From Bdellovibrio sp047344985 (GTDB lineage: Bacteria; Bdellovibrionota; Bdellovibrionia; Bdellovibrionales; Bdellovibrionaceae): DNA of 64,000 nucleotides. Both the position numbers and the translations under genes were made by a program. Each line of letters begins with the position of its first letter. Position 1 is the stretch's first letter. Shown here in pieces: positions 17,206 to 25,003 of this stretch. The stretch lies in the NCBI RefSeq assembly GCF_047344985.1, contig NZ_CP178861.1:3782001-3846000 (forward strand). Direction: 5' to 3'. The notes under the pieces were generated by a model. That model was not told the DNA's origin, did no database searches, and saw only the letters and a list, made by a program, of their open reading frames with translations.

Positions 17206-18362
17206 TGAAAAAGACTGGTGAAATTTTAAAGAAAGCCCGCGAGGAAAAAGGCCTTTCTCTTCATGAAATTGGTCTTTCTTTAAAAATTAACAGCAAGGTT
17301 TTAAAAGCCATCGAAGAAGGCGACGATGCTCATCTTCCGGCAAAAACTTTCTTGCGTGGCTTTGTGCAAAGTTACGCCAACTTTCTTCATCTTGATTCCG
17401 AAAAAGTTCTTGAGGTCTTTTACGAAGAGATGGGCTCGACTCGTCCGAAGCCTTACATCCGTCCTCACGACGGTGAAAAAGCGGAGGTAAAAGAAGAGGC
17501 TGCGGCAACAACAGCAACGTCGACTCAAGCTTCCACATCGGCATCCACTGCTACACCCGCTGCGAAGGCAGAAACTTCTGAAGCCACTGTCACTCCAATT
17601 CGCAAGGCAACACCTCCGCCAAGTTCTTCTGATGGAATGCAGTCTTTGCGTGAAAATAAATCCAGCAAAACAATTATCATTGCAGTGATCGGTGTGGTTC
17701 TTGTTGGTTTGATTCTTTTCACTAAGAAAATGATCGACAAATATTCTAAAGAAGCCGAAGTGCCAAGCAATGAAGTGGCACAAACTATTGAAGGTGCTAC
17801 TCCGGTAACAGAGGAAACTCCGACTTTGGTTGAAAATGAAACCACGGATAAAAAAGAGGCCACAAGTCCTCTTGGAAATTTAACAACGGCTCCAACACCG
17901 TCGGCACCGGCTTCATTGCCTTCACCAACACCGACGCCGACAAAACCTATGACGGCGGCCACTCCAGTTGCGACTCCAACTCCGTCACCGACTCCGGTTA
18001 CAAAACCGAGTCCAACTCCAACACCTGTGGCAAGTCCTTCACCTTCACCTTCTCCAACGCCTTCAGCAACGCCAGTTGCAAGTCCATCGCCAACACCAAC
18101 ACCGAAGCCAACTCCAAAAGAGGAAGCAAATAAACCTGTTGAGTTGATCGTGGAAGCTTTGGATACAGTGGAGATTGAATACGCTTCTCCGACGGGTAAA
18201 CCGCAAAAAATCAAACTTTCTGCGGAACAAGTTCATACTTTCAAAAGTAAGAGTGGTTTAAAAATTAATTTCTCTAACGGTGGCGCCGTAAACTTGATCC
18301 TGAACGGAAAAGAAGTCGGCATTCCGGGAGACCTTGGTAAACCTATCAAGTTGAGCTACTAA
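17205..18362 (+). CDS. RodZ-like cytoskeletal/HTH membrane protein
   Basis: 385 residues from the ATG at 17205; an in-frame TTG just before it is an unlikely start. A Cro/CI-type helix-turn-helix domain (2-75) precedes one membrane segment (about 156-173), a long periplasmic linker of Pro, Thr, Ser and Ala, and a C-terminal beta domain of the DUF4115 type. RodZ links MreB to the cell wall machinery and determines rod shape. The linker (about 225-300) is built of SPTPTP-like units, longer than in typical RodZ. Coupled to the PilF-like gene. Confidence 0.85.
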   Translation: MKKTGEILKKAREEKGLSLHEIGLSLKINSKVLKAIEEGDDAHLPAKTFLRGFVQSYANFLHLDSEKVLEVFYEEMGSTRPKPYIRPHDGEKAEVKEEAAATTATSTQASTSASTATPAAKAETSEATVTPIRKATPPPSSSDGMQSLRENKSSKTIIIAVIGVVLVGLILFTKKMIDKYSKEAEVPSNEVAQTIEGATPVTEETPTLVENETTDKKEATSPLGNLTTAPTPSAPASLPSPTPTPTKPMTAATPVATPTPSPTPVTKPSPTPTPVASPSPSPSPTPSATPVASPSPTPTPKPTPKEEANKPVELIVEALDTVEIEYASPTGKPQKIKLSAEQVHTFKSKSGLKINFSNGGAVNLILNGKEVGIPGDLGKPIKLSY

Positions 18363-18364
18363 GC

Positions 18365-19681
18365 TTGAAAGATTTCCGCCGCATCTGGGGCTTAAGCCTT
18401 CTCGTTAAAATGATCCTTGCGGCACTCATTCCACTGAGTGCCGACGAAGCTTATTACTGGGTCTGGGCCCAGCGCCTGCAACTGAGTTACTTTGACCATC
18501 CACCAATGGTGGCGTGGTTATTTTCCCTCGGACATTTCCTTGAGCCTTTTGCAAATGCGGTTCGTTGGCCTGCTGTGATTTTAGGTCATGGTATGTTGGC
18601 CGTGTGGTACTTGATTCTAAAAGATCGCGTGGATTTTGCGAAAATCAAAACATGGGCATACCTGGTTTTGTTTTCTCCCCTTCTGGGTTTTGGTTCTTTG
18701 ATTGTGACACCTGATTTGCCTGTGATGTTCTTTTGGTCACTTGCGATTCTTTTGACTTTAAAAGCTCTGGAAGAAAAATCTTTGCTCGCGTATCTGGGGT
18801 TGGGTGCAGCTCTTGGTTTAGGATTTTGTTCGAAATATCATATTGTTCTCTTTGTTCCGTGCCTTCTTGTGTTTCTTTTTGTCGAGAAAAAATGGAAAGA
18901 CGTTAAGTGGAGTGGTGTTCTTCTCACAATCATCACAGGACTGCTTTTCTCAGCACCTGTGATCGTGTGGAATGCGCAGAATGGTTTTGCTTCTTTTGAG
19001 TTTCAGTTAAAGCATGGGCTCGAGAAAACCTCTTACAATCCTGAGTGGACGATTTCTTACGTCTTGGGACAGATCTTGATTCTTTTTCCACTGGTGTTTT
19101 GGGCTGCGATTCGCGCCCAAGTTCCTAGGAACATGCGCTGGTTGTATTATTTCGGCTGGGGACCTCTTCTATTTTTCCTTTACACATCGTTTAGAGCCCT
19201 GGTGGAAGCGAATTGGCCGATCATTGCGTATCCGGCTGTCATCGGTTTGGCTCTTTTTTATTCTCGAACACAGAAGTGGCTTAAATACTATGTCGCTTTC
19301 TGGGGACTTATTTTTGTTATCGTGATCGCAACACTTTTCACACCTGCACTTCGTAACTTAAGTGAAAAAGTTCAAGAACCCTACGTACTTCAAGAAATCA
19401 GCTCTATTGCTCACGAATACCACCCGCTCTATGCAAGCTCTTATCAAATGGCGTCATCCATTTGGTATTTCAGCAAAGTTCCGACGTTCAAACTTCAAGG
19501 AATCAGTCGTTACGACTTCTTTGACACACTTCCTGAAGCTATGCCCAATGGAAAACAGTTTTATTTGGTGAAGCGCGAGAGAAATGGTTTACCAAAGTGG
19601 ATTTCCGAACAACAATGGCAAATGAAAGAGATCAAAAAGATCTCTCCTGATTTTGTATTGTTGGAATTCACTCGACCATGA
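18365..19681 (+). CDS. GT39/ArnT-like membrane glycosyltransferase
   Basis: 438 residues with about ten hydrophobic spans. The acidic pair D27-E28 in SADEAYYWVWA and the following YFDHPPM are typical of the PMT/ArnT superfamily that transfers sugars from polyprenyl phosphates to proteins or lipid A. The start is the TTG at 18365; no better ATG preserves the catalytic loop. Its stop overlaps the start of the next gene (ATGA), suggesting that the two products work together on an envelope glycan. Acceptor unknown. Confidence 0.83.
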   Translation: MKDFRRIWGLSLLVKMILAALIPLSADEAYYWVWAQRLQLSYFDHPPMVAWLFSLGHFLEPFANAVRWPAVILGHGMLAVWYLILKDRVDFAKIKTWAYLVLFSPLLGFGSLIVTPDLPVMFFWSLAILLTLKALEEKSLLAYLGLGAALGLGFCSKYHIVLFVPCLLVFLFVEKKWKDVKWSGVLLTIITGLLFSAPVIVWNAQNGFASFEFQLKHGLEKTSYNPEWTISYVLGQILILFPLVFWAAIRAQVPRNMRWLYYFGWGPLLFFLYTSFRALVEANWPIIAYPAVIGLALFYSRTQKWLKYYVAFWGLIFVIVIATLFTPALRNLSEKVQEPYVLQEISSIAHEYHPLYASSYQMASSIWYFSKVPTFKLQGISRYDFFDTLPEAMPNGKQFYLVKRERNGLPKWISEQQWQMKEIKKISPDFVLLEFTRP

Positions 19682-20886
19682 AAGCCATTGGAGTCATCTC
19701 ATTTCTGCTAGTCACTTATTTCTTGTACGGATTTTACATAAATCAGTACGAGGTTTCAGTCATTCCTCCGCAGATCACACGCGAGCACTCACGACTTCTC
19801 AATGACTACAAGGGCGTGATGAACGTTCACACCGATTTAAGTAGCGGCTCGGCTACTTCAAGCTTTGTTATTACTTCTGCAAAATTGGCGAATTTGGATT
19901 TTTTGATGTTCACGGATTTGAACATCTTTAATATGCCAACGACATTTGAATCTTATCATGGAAATCTTTTGGTCTTTTCCGCGGGCAAGTACAGCTATTT
20001 AGATTCACGACTGATTTATTATTCGCTCAATCAAGAAAGCATCGGAAACAATCTTGGCGACGCTCAAGTGAAACTTGCCGATCTTCTTTCGCAAAAAACA
20101 GGTGCAAGCAAAGACACTCTGACTATTCTCACACATCCTTACAAAGCTGGTTATTCTTGGAACGGAGAAATTCCTTCCGGCCTTGATGGCTTTGAACTTC
20201 TCAATATGAAGAGCCTTGTGAATCGCGCCTGGGAAGAGTCGAAGATTTCAACGATCTGGAGTCTTGCGATTTATCCGTTTAATCCGCGTTTATCTTTCAT
20301 TCGCCTTTACACAGAACCCACCGACGAAATCGCATTGTTGGATAAACTCAGCCAACATCGTCGCATCGTTGTGTATGCAGGAACCGAAGCTTCTGCGCGC
20401 GTGATTCCTCTTGCGAATTATTTTATTCGTTTCCCGAGTTACAAAAGATCTTTTGAATTTATGAGCAATCATATTTTGCTTAAGTCAGAACTCACGGGAA
20501 GTTTTAACAGCGACCGTGTGAAAGTTTTTAATGCGCTTAAAAACGGAAACTTCTATATGGCACTCGATATGTTGGGTGATCCAAAAGGTTTTACGGCGAC
20601 CCTTGAGGAAGAAAACAAGTCGCACCTCATGGGTTCTACTGTGAAGCTTTCTAAGAATATGTCTTTGAAAGTAAGTCTGCCTTCAAAGCCTAAAGATTTT
20701 TTTGAGATCATCATCTTTAAAAATGGCGAGATCGTTGCGCGCATCAATGATCCTGAAACTGTTTTTCCGATCACGCAGCCTGGAACTTATCGCGTGCAAG
20801 TGCGAGTCAGCCCCATGCTTCCTTTGCCTGACGCTAAAAAATGGATCACGTGGATTTACACGAATCCTTTTTACGTCACTCCGTAA
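19678..20886 (+). CDS. Membrane-anchored PHP-like protein with degenerate metal site
   Basis: 402 residues with one N-terminal membrane segment. The fold cues of a PHP metal-dependent phosphoesterase are present: VMNVHTDLSS (H51, D53) and ILTHPYKAGY. The second histidine motif, normally ITDHN, reads FTDLN, so a metal ligand is missing; the protein may be inactive or bind differently. It overlaps the glycosyltransferase gene by 4 nt. The C-terminal 100 residues look like a separate beta domain. The 3' end overlaps the convergent ferredoxin gene by 11 bp. Confidence 0.68.
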   Translation: MKAIGVISFLLVTYFLYGFYINQYEVSVIPPQITREHSRLLNDYKGVMNVHTDLSSGSATSSFVITSAKLANLDFLMFTDLNIFNMPTTFESYHGNLLVFSAGKYSYLDSRLIYYSLNQESIGNNLGDAQVKLADLLSQKTGASKDTLTILTHPYKAGYSWNGEIPSGLDGFELLNMKSLVNRAWEESKISTIWSLAIYPFNPRLSFIRLYTEPTDEIALLDKLSQHRRIVVYAGTEASARVIPLANYFIRFPSYKRSFEFMSNHILLKSELTGSFNSDRVKVFNALKNGNFYMALDMLGDPKGFTATLEEENKSHLMGSTVKLSKNMSLKVSLPSKPKDFFEIIIFKNGEIVARINDPETVFPITQPGTYRVQVRVSPMLPLPDAKKWITWIYTNPFYVTP

Positions 20887-21193
20887 GGTCGTTTTTAATT
20901 TCTACGCTGAGGCCATCAACAGGCTCATTTTGGCAAGCCAGACGTTCGTGCGCTTTAAAACCACGGTCTTGGGCCATCTCTTCTTCGATTTCGTTTCTGG
21001 GCCCTAGTTTTTCTAGGCCTTCGACGACATGAACAAGGCAAGTGCCACAAGTCCCGTTCCCGCCACAGGTATGGTTGATCTCGATTCCCTCTCGCAAAGC
21101 CACATCTAGAATGCTATGGTCTTTTTGACTCACTATGACATGGGGATGCTCTGGTAAAAAGTTGATATATTTTCCAGACTTAGTCGCATTCAC
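20876..21193 (-). CDS. 2Fe-2S ferredoxin
   Basis: 105 residues from the GTG at 21193, chosen for the GAAGGAG upstream; an in-frame GTG at 21235 would add 14 residues without a ribosome site. The cluster ligands follow the plant/adrenodoxin type C-x5-C-x2-C (CGGNGTCGTC) with a fourth cysteine 35 residues later (RLACQN). It is an electron carrier for unknown partners. It is divergent from the exonuclease gene and convergent with the PHP-like gene. Confidence 0.87.
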   Translation of the reverse strand: MNATKSGKYINFLPEHPHVIVSQKDHSILDVALREGIEINHTCGGNGTCGTCLVHVVEGLEKLGPRNEIEEEMAQDRGFKAHERLACQNEPVDGLSVEIKNDLTE

Positions 21194-21262
21194 GCTAGGG
21201 AACTCCTTCAAAAGGGCACTCTTTAGTTGAAACACCCCTTCCCATTTTGTATCAATATTTTC

Positions 21263-21883
21263 ATGAGATTCATAGCTTTTGACTTAGAGACCACTGGTAC
21301 TGTTCCCGGAGTAGATCAAATCGTTGAAATTGGAGCCGTGCGCTTCATCGACGGTCAACCTGAAGCGATCTTCGCAACCCTCGTAGATCCACAACGTCCG
21401 ATTCCACCAGGCGCTTCTGCGGTCAATGGTATCTCTGATGAAATGGTGAAGGGTAAGCCGCTTATTGAAAGCCTTCTTCCTTCATTGGCAGAGTTCTGCG
21501 GCGATGACGTACTTGTCGCTCACAATGCTCCTTTCGATGCGCAATTTCTTACTGCTGATATCAAAAAGTATGAAACAAGCGCCCCTAAAGGTTTGATCCT
21601 CGATACTCTTCCTATCGCAAGAAAAGTATTCCCGGGTCTTCCAAACTACAAACTAGGAACTCTAGTTCAGCATTTGAAAATTCCAACAACAGATTTCCAC
21701 AGAGCTGAAGAAGATGCTTCTTACTGCGGTCACTTGTTCTTCCAGATGATGAAAAGAATTTCTATCGGAGGCCAACCTCCACAAGTAGCAAACCTTGTTG
21801 CATTGACAGGAAAACCAGAACTTCGTTTCCCACAAATCGTCAGACAACCAAAACAAATGGATCTTTTCGGAAGCCTTGTTTAG
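21263..21883 (+). CDS. DnaQ-like 3'-5' exonuclease (DEDDh)
   Basis: 206 residues from the ATG at 21263, which begins the domain directly (MRFIAFDLETTGT); a longer start at 21227 is possible. The DEDDh residues are D7 and E9, the aspartate in VAHNAPFDAQF, and the histidine and aspartate of FHRAEEDASYC. Such exonucleases proofread DNA or trim RNA. Stand-alone, not fused to a polymerase, so the role could be that of an epsilon-like subunit or of an oligonuclease. Followed by a strong terminator. Confidence 0.88.
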   Translation: MRFIAFDLETTGTVPGVDQIVEIGAVRFIDGQPEAIFATLVDPQRPIPPGASAVNGISDEMVKGKPLIESLLPSLAEFCGDDVLVAHNAPFDAQFLTADIKKYETSAPKGLILDTLPIARKVFPGLPNYKLGTLVQHLKIPTTDFHRAEEDASYCGHLFFQMMKRISIGGQPPQVANLVALTGKPELRFPQIVRQPKQMDLFGSLV

Positions 21884-21898
21884 TTTCGAAAAAATAAA

Positions 21899-21929
21899 AA
21901 GCCTGCGCGATTTTCGGCAGGCTTTTTTT
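21899..21929 (+). terminator. Intrinsic terminator after the exonuclease gene
   Basis: GCCTGC (21901-21906) pairs with GCAGGC (21917-21922); flanking AA and seven T complete it. Confidence 0.85.
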
Positions 21930-21952
21930 GAATCTAGTTTTTATACAAATAA

Positions 21953-22489
21953 CTAACGTAGAAGCTTACCGAAGATCATCGAATCCCGAAATCGACCGTT
22001 TTCTATACAGTCTTGAAGTAAAAGTCCTTCATAAGAAAAACCATTTCTTTTAGCAACGCTGATTGAGCGACTGTTTTCCCTATCACAGTTAATTACAGCT
22101 TTGTTGAAACCCAAACGTTTCATTTCAGACAAAACCAACTGAAGAGCTTCGCTGACAAATCCCTTTCCTTCCTCTCCTTTTTCAATACCATAACCAACCT
22201 CTGCCTTGTGGTCTGAGTAAGAAATCGTGTGAATATGAATAGAGCCAATAGCGATATTCTCTTTTAAGATGAGATAATTAATTTCTTGGAAGTTTTCTTC
22301 GGGAGTAGTTGTAATATGTTTGGCGACGTCTTCTAAGGATTCTACCCAAGAATAATTTACCCCGCCCAAGTTATGATCACGTTGGATATAATCGAAAACC
22401 TGCTGCGTATATTTGGGGCTACTTATCACGAGCTGAATACGTGATCCCTGCAAAGCATCGGCAAAGGGCTTTTTCTCTAGCTTTTCCAT
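21953..22489 (-). CDS. GNAT-family N-acetyltransferase (RimJ/RimL type)
   Basis: 178 residues. The acetyl-CoA-binding region reads VGYGIEKGEEGKGFVSEAL, followed by the NxxSxxVxxKxGF-type motif NSRSISVAKRNGF. This arrangement is typical of the RimJ/RimL group that acetylates protein N-termini or small amines. The substrate is unknown. The gene is about 40 nt downstream of a 14-nt sequence complementary to the hairpin of a repeat element (see 22530-22543). Confidence 0.87.
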   Translation of the reverse strand: MEKLEKKPFADALQGSRIQLVISSPKYTQQVFDYIQRDHNLGGVNYSWVESLEDVAKHITTTPEENFQEINYLILKENIAIGSIHIHTISYSDHKAEVGYGIEKGEEGKGFVSEALQLVLSEMKRLGFNKAVINCDRENSRSISVAKRNGFSYEGLLLQDCIENGRFRDSMIFGKLLR

Positions 22490-22529
22490 GGACGAAATAA
22501 ATCACTTACCAAAGAATTTGTCTACTAGT

Positions 22530-22543
22530 GGCACTAGGACCGC
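22530..22543 (-). repeat. 14-nt segment complementary to the upstream hairpin
   Basis: On the minus strand this reads GCGGTCCTAGTGCC. It is the exact reverse complement of positions 22796-22783 on the same strand, which form the 3' arm, loop and part of the 5' arm of the hairpin in repeat copy 1. The segments are about 240 nt apart and flank the small ORF. Confidence 0.75.
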
Positions 22544-22642
22544 CTCGTCCTTGATGATTTCCAGAGTTTTAAGCTCAGCTCACCCGCTAGCCGATACTTG
22601 TCTGTTTTTGCGCCTTAAGCCTTATGGGGATTTATGGGTTCT

Positions 22643-22741
22643 CTAACTACATGAACTGATTAATAAAAATAAAATCAGCAGAAGTAGTTTAAGAAATTCC
22701 TTAAACTGCCGAAAAGAATCATGTTGTGTGGTTCTTTTCAT
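22643..22741 (-). CDS. Tiny hydrophobic ORF with terminal lipobox
   Basis: 32 residues, too short for ordinary gene calling. The ATG (22739-22741) has AAGGAG with 6 nt spacing. The sequence starts MKRTTQHDSFRQF, then a leucine/isoleucine membrane segment, and ends ISSCS, a perfect lipobox whose cleavage would leave only Cys-Ser. The first part is shared with the ORF at 51220-51348. The rest of the 22490-22898 gap holds the terminator hairpin and the 14-nt inverted repeat; nothing else is evident. It may be a leader peptide rather than a functional protein. Confidence 0.5.
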   Translation of the reverse strand: MKRTTQHDSFRQFKEFLKLLLLILFLLISSCS

Positions 22742-22806
22742 AAGAGTCTCCTTCGCAGAGGAAAACTCTCATCCATAAGAAAGCGGTCCTAGTGCCGCTT
22801 TCTTTA
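22686..22806 (-). repeat. Repeat element copy 1: three hairpins with buried Shine-Dalgarno
   Basis: On the minus strand: AAGAAAGCGG/CCGCTTTCTT (10 bp) with an 8-nt loop; then AGAGTTTTCCT pairing with AAGGAGACTCT, which covers the Shine-Dalgarno of the tiny ORF; then AGTTTAAG/CTTAAACT around GAATTT. Copy 2 at 51153-51274 has the same order and nearly the same length. Differences keep the pairing in hairpin 2. Confidence 0.7.
22777..22806 (-). terminator. Hairpin 1 of copy 1, probable nadE terminator
   Basis: A perfect 10-bp stem, AAGAAAGCGG (22777-22786, plus strand) and CCGCTTTCTT (22795-22804). On the minus strand it lies about 95 nt past the nadE stop codon. Its T tail is partly inside the stem. 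Confidence 0.6.
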
Positions 22807-22898
22807 TTTTGCAATGATCATCACAAAATCAGATCTTCTTAAATTTTGATGGATTGATAATCCAATTTGAATTTCGGACATTCGGTGCAGTCGATTTT

Positions 22899-24518
22899 TT
22901 ATTCTTTCGCTTTGTGAGCGATCGGATAACGACGTCCACGTCCAAACGAATGCTTCGATACTTTTAAAATCGGTGGTGCTTGCCAACGCTTAAACTCTGT
23001 TCGCATAAGCACTGGTAATAACCATTTATCCGTTTCTGTTTTCGCCGCGCCCGATTCTTCCACCAAATGCTGAACGGACTTATCCAACTTCACATATGGA
23101 GGGAGCGTGTCTTCATCTTTTTGATCCGGACGAAGTTCCGCTGACGGTGCACGGTCAATGATCTCTTGTGGAATCACTTCACCTTGTTGGTTGTAGTATT
23201 TTGCTAAAGCATAAACTTGTTCTTTAGTGAGGTCCCCAAGAGGAGCTAAACCTCCGCACATATCTCCGTACAACGTCGAATAGCCTGCAGCATATTCGCT
23301 TTTATTGCTTGTCGTAAGAAGCAGGCTGTTTTCTTTGTTGGAATAAGCCATCAAAGTAATTCCACGAAGACGCGCTTGCAGATTTTCGTGAACAATTCCG
23401 AAACCTGAAAGGTCAATGCCTTTTTCAAGAGCCGTCACCACGTTTTCATACATGGATTTCATCTCAACAATTTTGAATTCCACCCCCAAGTTTTTTGCCA
23501 GGTCTTTCGCCAGCGTCAAACTTTGTGGAGCGTTGTAAGGCCCAGGAAGCCCTAGGGTCACAACTTGTGAAGGCCCCAACGCATCAACAGCCAAAGCTGC
23601 CACCACCGCAGAATCAATGCCTCCGCTAAGACCTAAATGAATTTTCTGAAGGCCGGTTTTTTTGCAGAAATCGCGGATACCTAAAACAAGGGCCCGACGA
23701 AGTTCTTCCACCGTTTCAAGTTTCGCCGTTTTATTCCAAACCTCGAGAGTTTCAAGGTCGATCACATTGATATCTTCTTCAAACTGTTGGCAGGTTAAAA
23801 CTTTCTTCCCTTTTTTATCGACAACAAAACTTCCGCCATCAAAGATGATTTCGTCTTGAGCGCCCACAATATTCACGTACATCATCGGTGCTTTGAAATA
23901 CGCTGCCGTTTTTCCAACGACATATTCGCGTTGCTTCATCTTACCGACAAAGTAAGGAGACGCGCTGAGGTTGATCACCATATCAATCTTTTGTCGTTTC
24001 ACTTTTGCCAATGGATTTTCGCTGTAAGGAGAATGCCCTTTGGCATCCGGCCAAGCCCAGATATCTTCACAGATAGTAAGGAAAAACTTTTTCCCCTTCC
24101 ACGAAAAATAATTTTTAGAAAAATCACCGGGCTCAATAAAGCGCGCTTCATCAAACACGTCACCCGTCGGCAAAAGTTGTTTGTGGAAGAAGCGAGGCTT
24201 TTGTCCCTTAGCTACAAAGACAGCGCTGTTGTAGTAAGGACGACCCATTTTTTTTGGATTCTTTGTGATAAGACCAAAAATAACGCCGATATCTTTAGGA
24301 ATTTTTTTAATGAGAGCCTTGAGTTCCGCTTCTTGTTTCGCAACAAGTTTCGAACGCTCCAAAAGATCAAAGGGATGATAACCAAAAAGCGCGCATTCAG
24401 GAAAAACAACAAGCTCGCACTTGCGTTGTTGTGCAAGATGGATGAACTCCAGAATTTTTTCTTTGTTAAATTCAAAATCAGCTAAGGTCGGATTGATTTG
24501 TGCTAAGGCGATTCTCAT
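22899..24518 (-). CDS. nadE: Glutamine-dependent NAD+ synthetase
   Basis: 539 residues in two domains. The N-terminal nitrilase-type glutaminase has the triad E41 (FPECALFGY), K113 (FFHKQLLP) and C150 (FFLTICEDI). The C-terminal synthetase has the P-loop LGLSGGIDSAVV (SGGIDS at 298-303). It makes NAD from deamido-NAD, ATP and glutamine-derived ammonia, the last step of NAD synthesis; the nadD gene for the preceding step is also in this window (31254-32285). Its start overlaps the stop of the DUF2203 gene by 4 nt. Confidence 0.96.
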   Translation of the reverse strand: MRIALAQINPTLADFEFNKEKILEFIHLAQQRKCELVVFPECALFGYHPFDLLERSKLVAKQEAELKALIKKIPKDIGVIFGLITKNPKKMGRPYYNSAVFVAKGQKPRFFHKQLLPTGDVFDEARFIEPGDFSKNYFSWKGKKFFLTICEDIWAWPDAKGHSPYSENPLAKVKRQKIDMVINLSASPYFVGKMKQREYVVGKTAAYFKAPMMYVNIVGAQDEIIFDGGSFVVDKKGKKVLTCQQFEEDINVIDLETLEVWNKTAKLETVEELRRALVLGIRDFCKKTGLQKIHLGLSGGIDSAVVAALAVDALGPSQVVTLGLPGPYNAPQSLTLAKDLAKNLGVEFKIVEMKSMYENVVTALEKGIDLSGFGIVHENLQARLRGITLMAYSNKENSLLLTTSNKSEYAAGYSTLYGDMCGGLAPLGDLTKEQVYALAKYYNQQGEVIPQEIIDRAPSAELRPDQKDEDTLPPYVKLDKSVQHLVEESGAAKTETDKWLLPVLMRTEFKRWQAPPILKVSKHSFGRGRRYPIAHKAKE

Positions 24519-24880
24519 TCAACCAATATACGCCCAGAAAAGCCGTCTTGGTAGCCATGCCAGTGATTAATTTCTGTTTCTGGAAACTTCCAGCAATAAT
24601 ATCCTTCGGCATTATCAAAGTCGGCCATCCAAAGGCCTTTAGGCTCGGCCCCCAACTTTTGGACCTTCACTTGCCAACGATCAATAATGGCATTGATTTG
24701 TTCTTCGATAATAGCCACGGATGGATGAGACTTGTCCGAGAAAGCCTCGATTCTGTTCAAGTGAACTTTGACTTCGCGGCTGGACTCTTCCGTCATGCGA
24801 TAGATGATGGGCAAAAGAAGACGTGCTTCCTGCAACGTAAATGTTTTCTTGCGATTGATTTCAACCACATTCTCTAGCAC
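24515..24880 (-). CDS. DUF2203-family protein
   Basis: 121 residues matching the layout of DUF2203: a helical N-terminus with FTLQEARLLLPIIYRMT, and a C-terminal part GYYCWKFPETEINHWHG typical of the family. Function unknown. It is coupled to nadE by a 4-nt overlap and is the first gene of that operon. No signal peptide. Confidence 0.8.
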   Translation of the reverse strand: MLENVVEINRKKTFTLQEARLLLPIIYRMTEESSREVKVHLNRIEAFSDKSHPSVAIIEEQINAIIDRWQVKVQKLGAEPKGLWMADFDNAEGYYCWKFPETEINHWHGYQDGFSGRILVE

Positions 24881-24964
24881 GAACCATCCCCCATCAATGT
24901 CGATGAGGCTGTATCCATTAAAGACGGATGTGTTTCAAGGAATTAAAGCGATAACAGACAACTT

Positions 24965-24988
24965 AAGAATTTCTATGAAGAATTTCTA
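24965..24988. repeat. Tandem 11-nt direct repeat, possible operator
   Basis: AAGAATTTCTA occurs at 24965-24975 and again at 24978-24988, 2 nt apart, in the 123-nt gap upstream of the DUF2203-nadE operon. Confidence 0.4.
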
Positions 24989-25003
24989 AACGCAATGCAC
25001 AGA

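Noticed and set aside
17880..18130. Repetitive P/T/S codons resembling a short tandem array or CRISPR-like repeats
   Set aside because: The repeats are in frame, irregular and protein-level; there is no constant repeat with unique spacers.
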